20,349 bases of DNA. Origin: an uncultured Christensenella sp. (lineage in GTDB: Bacteria > Bacillota > Clostridia > Christensenellales > Borkfalkiaceae). Below the pieces are notes generated by a model. That model ran no database searches, was not told the origin of the DNA, and saw only the letters and a program-made list of their open reading frames with translations. This document shows, piece by piece, positions 20,046 to 20,349 of this stretch (position 1 is the stretch's first letter; each line of letters starts with the position of its first letter). The position numbers and the translations under genes were made by a program. The stretch spans positions 1 to 20,349 of the forward strand of contig CAJTQE010000012.1 in NCBI GenBank assembly GCA_910578655.1, given 5' to 3'.

Positions 20046-20349
20046 GCGGACGCAAAAGATTTTTTATCGACGGAATAAACGGCGATACCGCCGTGCTTGA
20101 GGGCGACGAATTCGTTCACGCCGTCACCGTTCAACGAGTTGACGCGGGTTCTGTGATTTGCCTTCTGGACGGAAGCGGAAAAGAGTATACCGCCGAGGTC
20201 TGTAAAATAGAAAAAAAGCGTTTGACCGCGCGGATAACAGAGATTCGTCAAAGCGACGCGGAACCCGAAAATGCGCTATATCTTCTGATAGGCGCGTTAA
20301 AGGGCGACAAGACCGAACTCGTCGTTCAAAAAGCCTGCGAACTCGGCGC
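20042..20349 (+). CDS. rsmE: 16S rRNA (uracil-1498-N3)-methyltransferase, 3' truncated by window
   Basis: An open frame starting with ATG 20042 inside the prmA stop (ATGA) runs off the window after 102 codons. The N-terminal PUA-like domain is visible (KRFFIDGI, then a charged segment and GKEYTAEV). It leads to the RsmE hallmark LIGALKGDKTELVVQKACEL just before the edge, where the SPOUT methyltransferase domain begins. The enzyme methylates U1498 of 16S rRNA. There is no independent ribosome site, so translation is probably coupled to prmA. Confidence 0.92.
   Translation, partial: MSGRKRFFIDGINGDTAVLEGDEFVHAVTVQRVDAGSVICLLDGSGKEYTAEVCKIEKKRLTARITEIRQSDAEPENALYLLIGALKGDKTELVVQKACELG

Overview
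The window looks like chromosomal DNA of an anaerobic, probably gut-associated Clostridia-like Firmicute. The evidence is a group B-type [FeFe] hydrogenase, a ferredoxin-type (NADPH-motif-less) thioredoxin reductase homologue, rubrerythrin, BspA-like leucine-rich surface proteins with Cys/His-rich modules, a YtrA-type GntR operon, AGGAGG-type ribosome binding sites and many intrinsic terminators with U-tracts. The genus cannot be named from sequence alone. Coding density is high and no stretch over 300 bases lacks a gene or a described element.

Layout. 1-117 is the tail of a leucine-rich-repeat surface protein. 245-4772 holds purine salvage: a guanine/hypoxanthine-type NCS2 permease and adenine deaminase (adeC). 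Their promoters match at 25 of 30 positions with identical spacing, suggesting one regulon. Between them sits an AT-rich two-gene cassette: a 68-residue XRE repressor-like protein and a divergent 263-residue protein of unknown function. Two 16-bp operator-like repeats lie in the promoter between the two genes. 4811-5599 (minus) is rubrerythrin, translationally coupled to a small Cys-containing protein whose reading frame is broken by one base. 5767-9413 encodes a heterodimeric ABC exporter whose first subunit carries a degenerate ATP site. 9548-11170 is a lipoprotein with Cys/His modules and leucine-rich repeats. 11206-11288 (minus) is tRNA-Leu(UAG).

11386-14478 is a three-gene overlapping operon: a small membrane protein, a MacB/LolD-type ATPase and an FtsX-type permease. 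14587-16531 is a YtrA-family regulator with its own ABC ATPase and permease. 16595-18984 pairs the [FeFe] hydrogenase with the reductase. 19107-20349 is the ribosome/rRNA methylation pair prmA-rsmE, the latter cut by the window end.

The points most worth following up are the XRE/unknown-protein cassette with its paired operators, the hydrogenase-reductase pair, the frame-broken small gene coupled to rubrerythrin, three genes whose start codons lie within 10 nt of the -10 box (probably leaderless mRNAs), two exact tandem duplications at functional sites (a stop codon and a -35 box), and a hairpin whose 52-nt loop resembles an insertion-sequence end. All functions are read from motifs; no database search was run.
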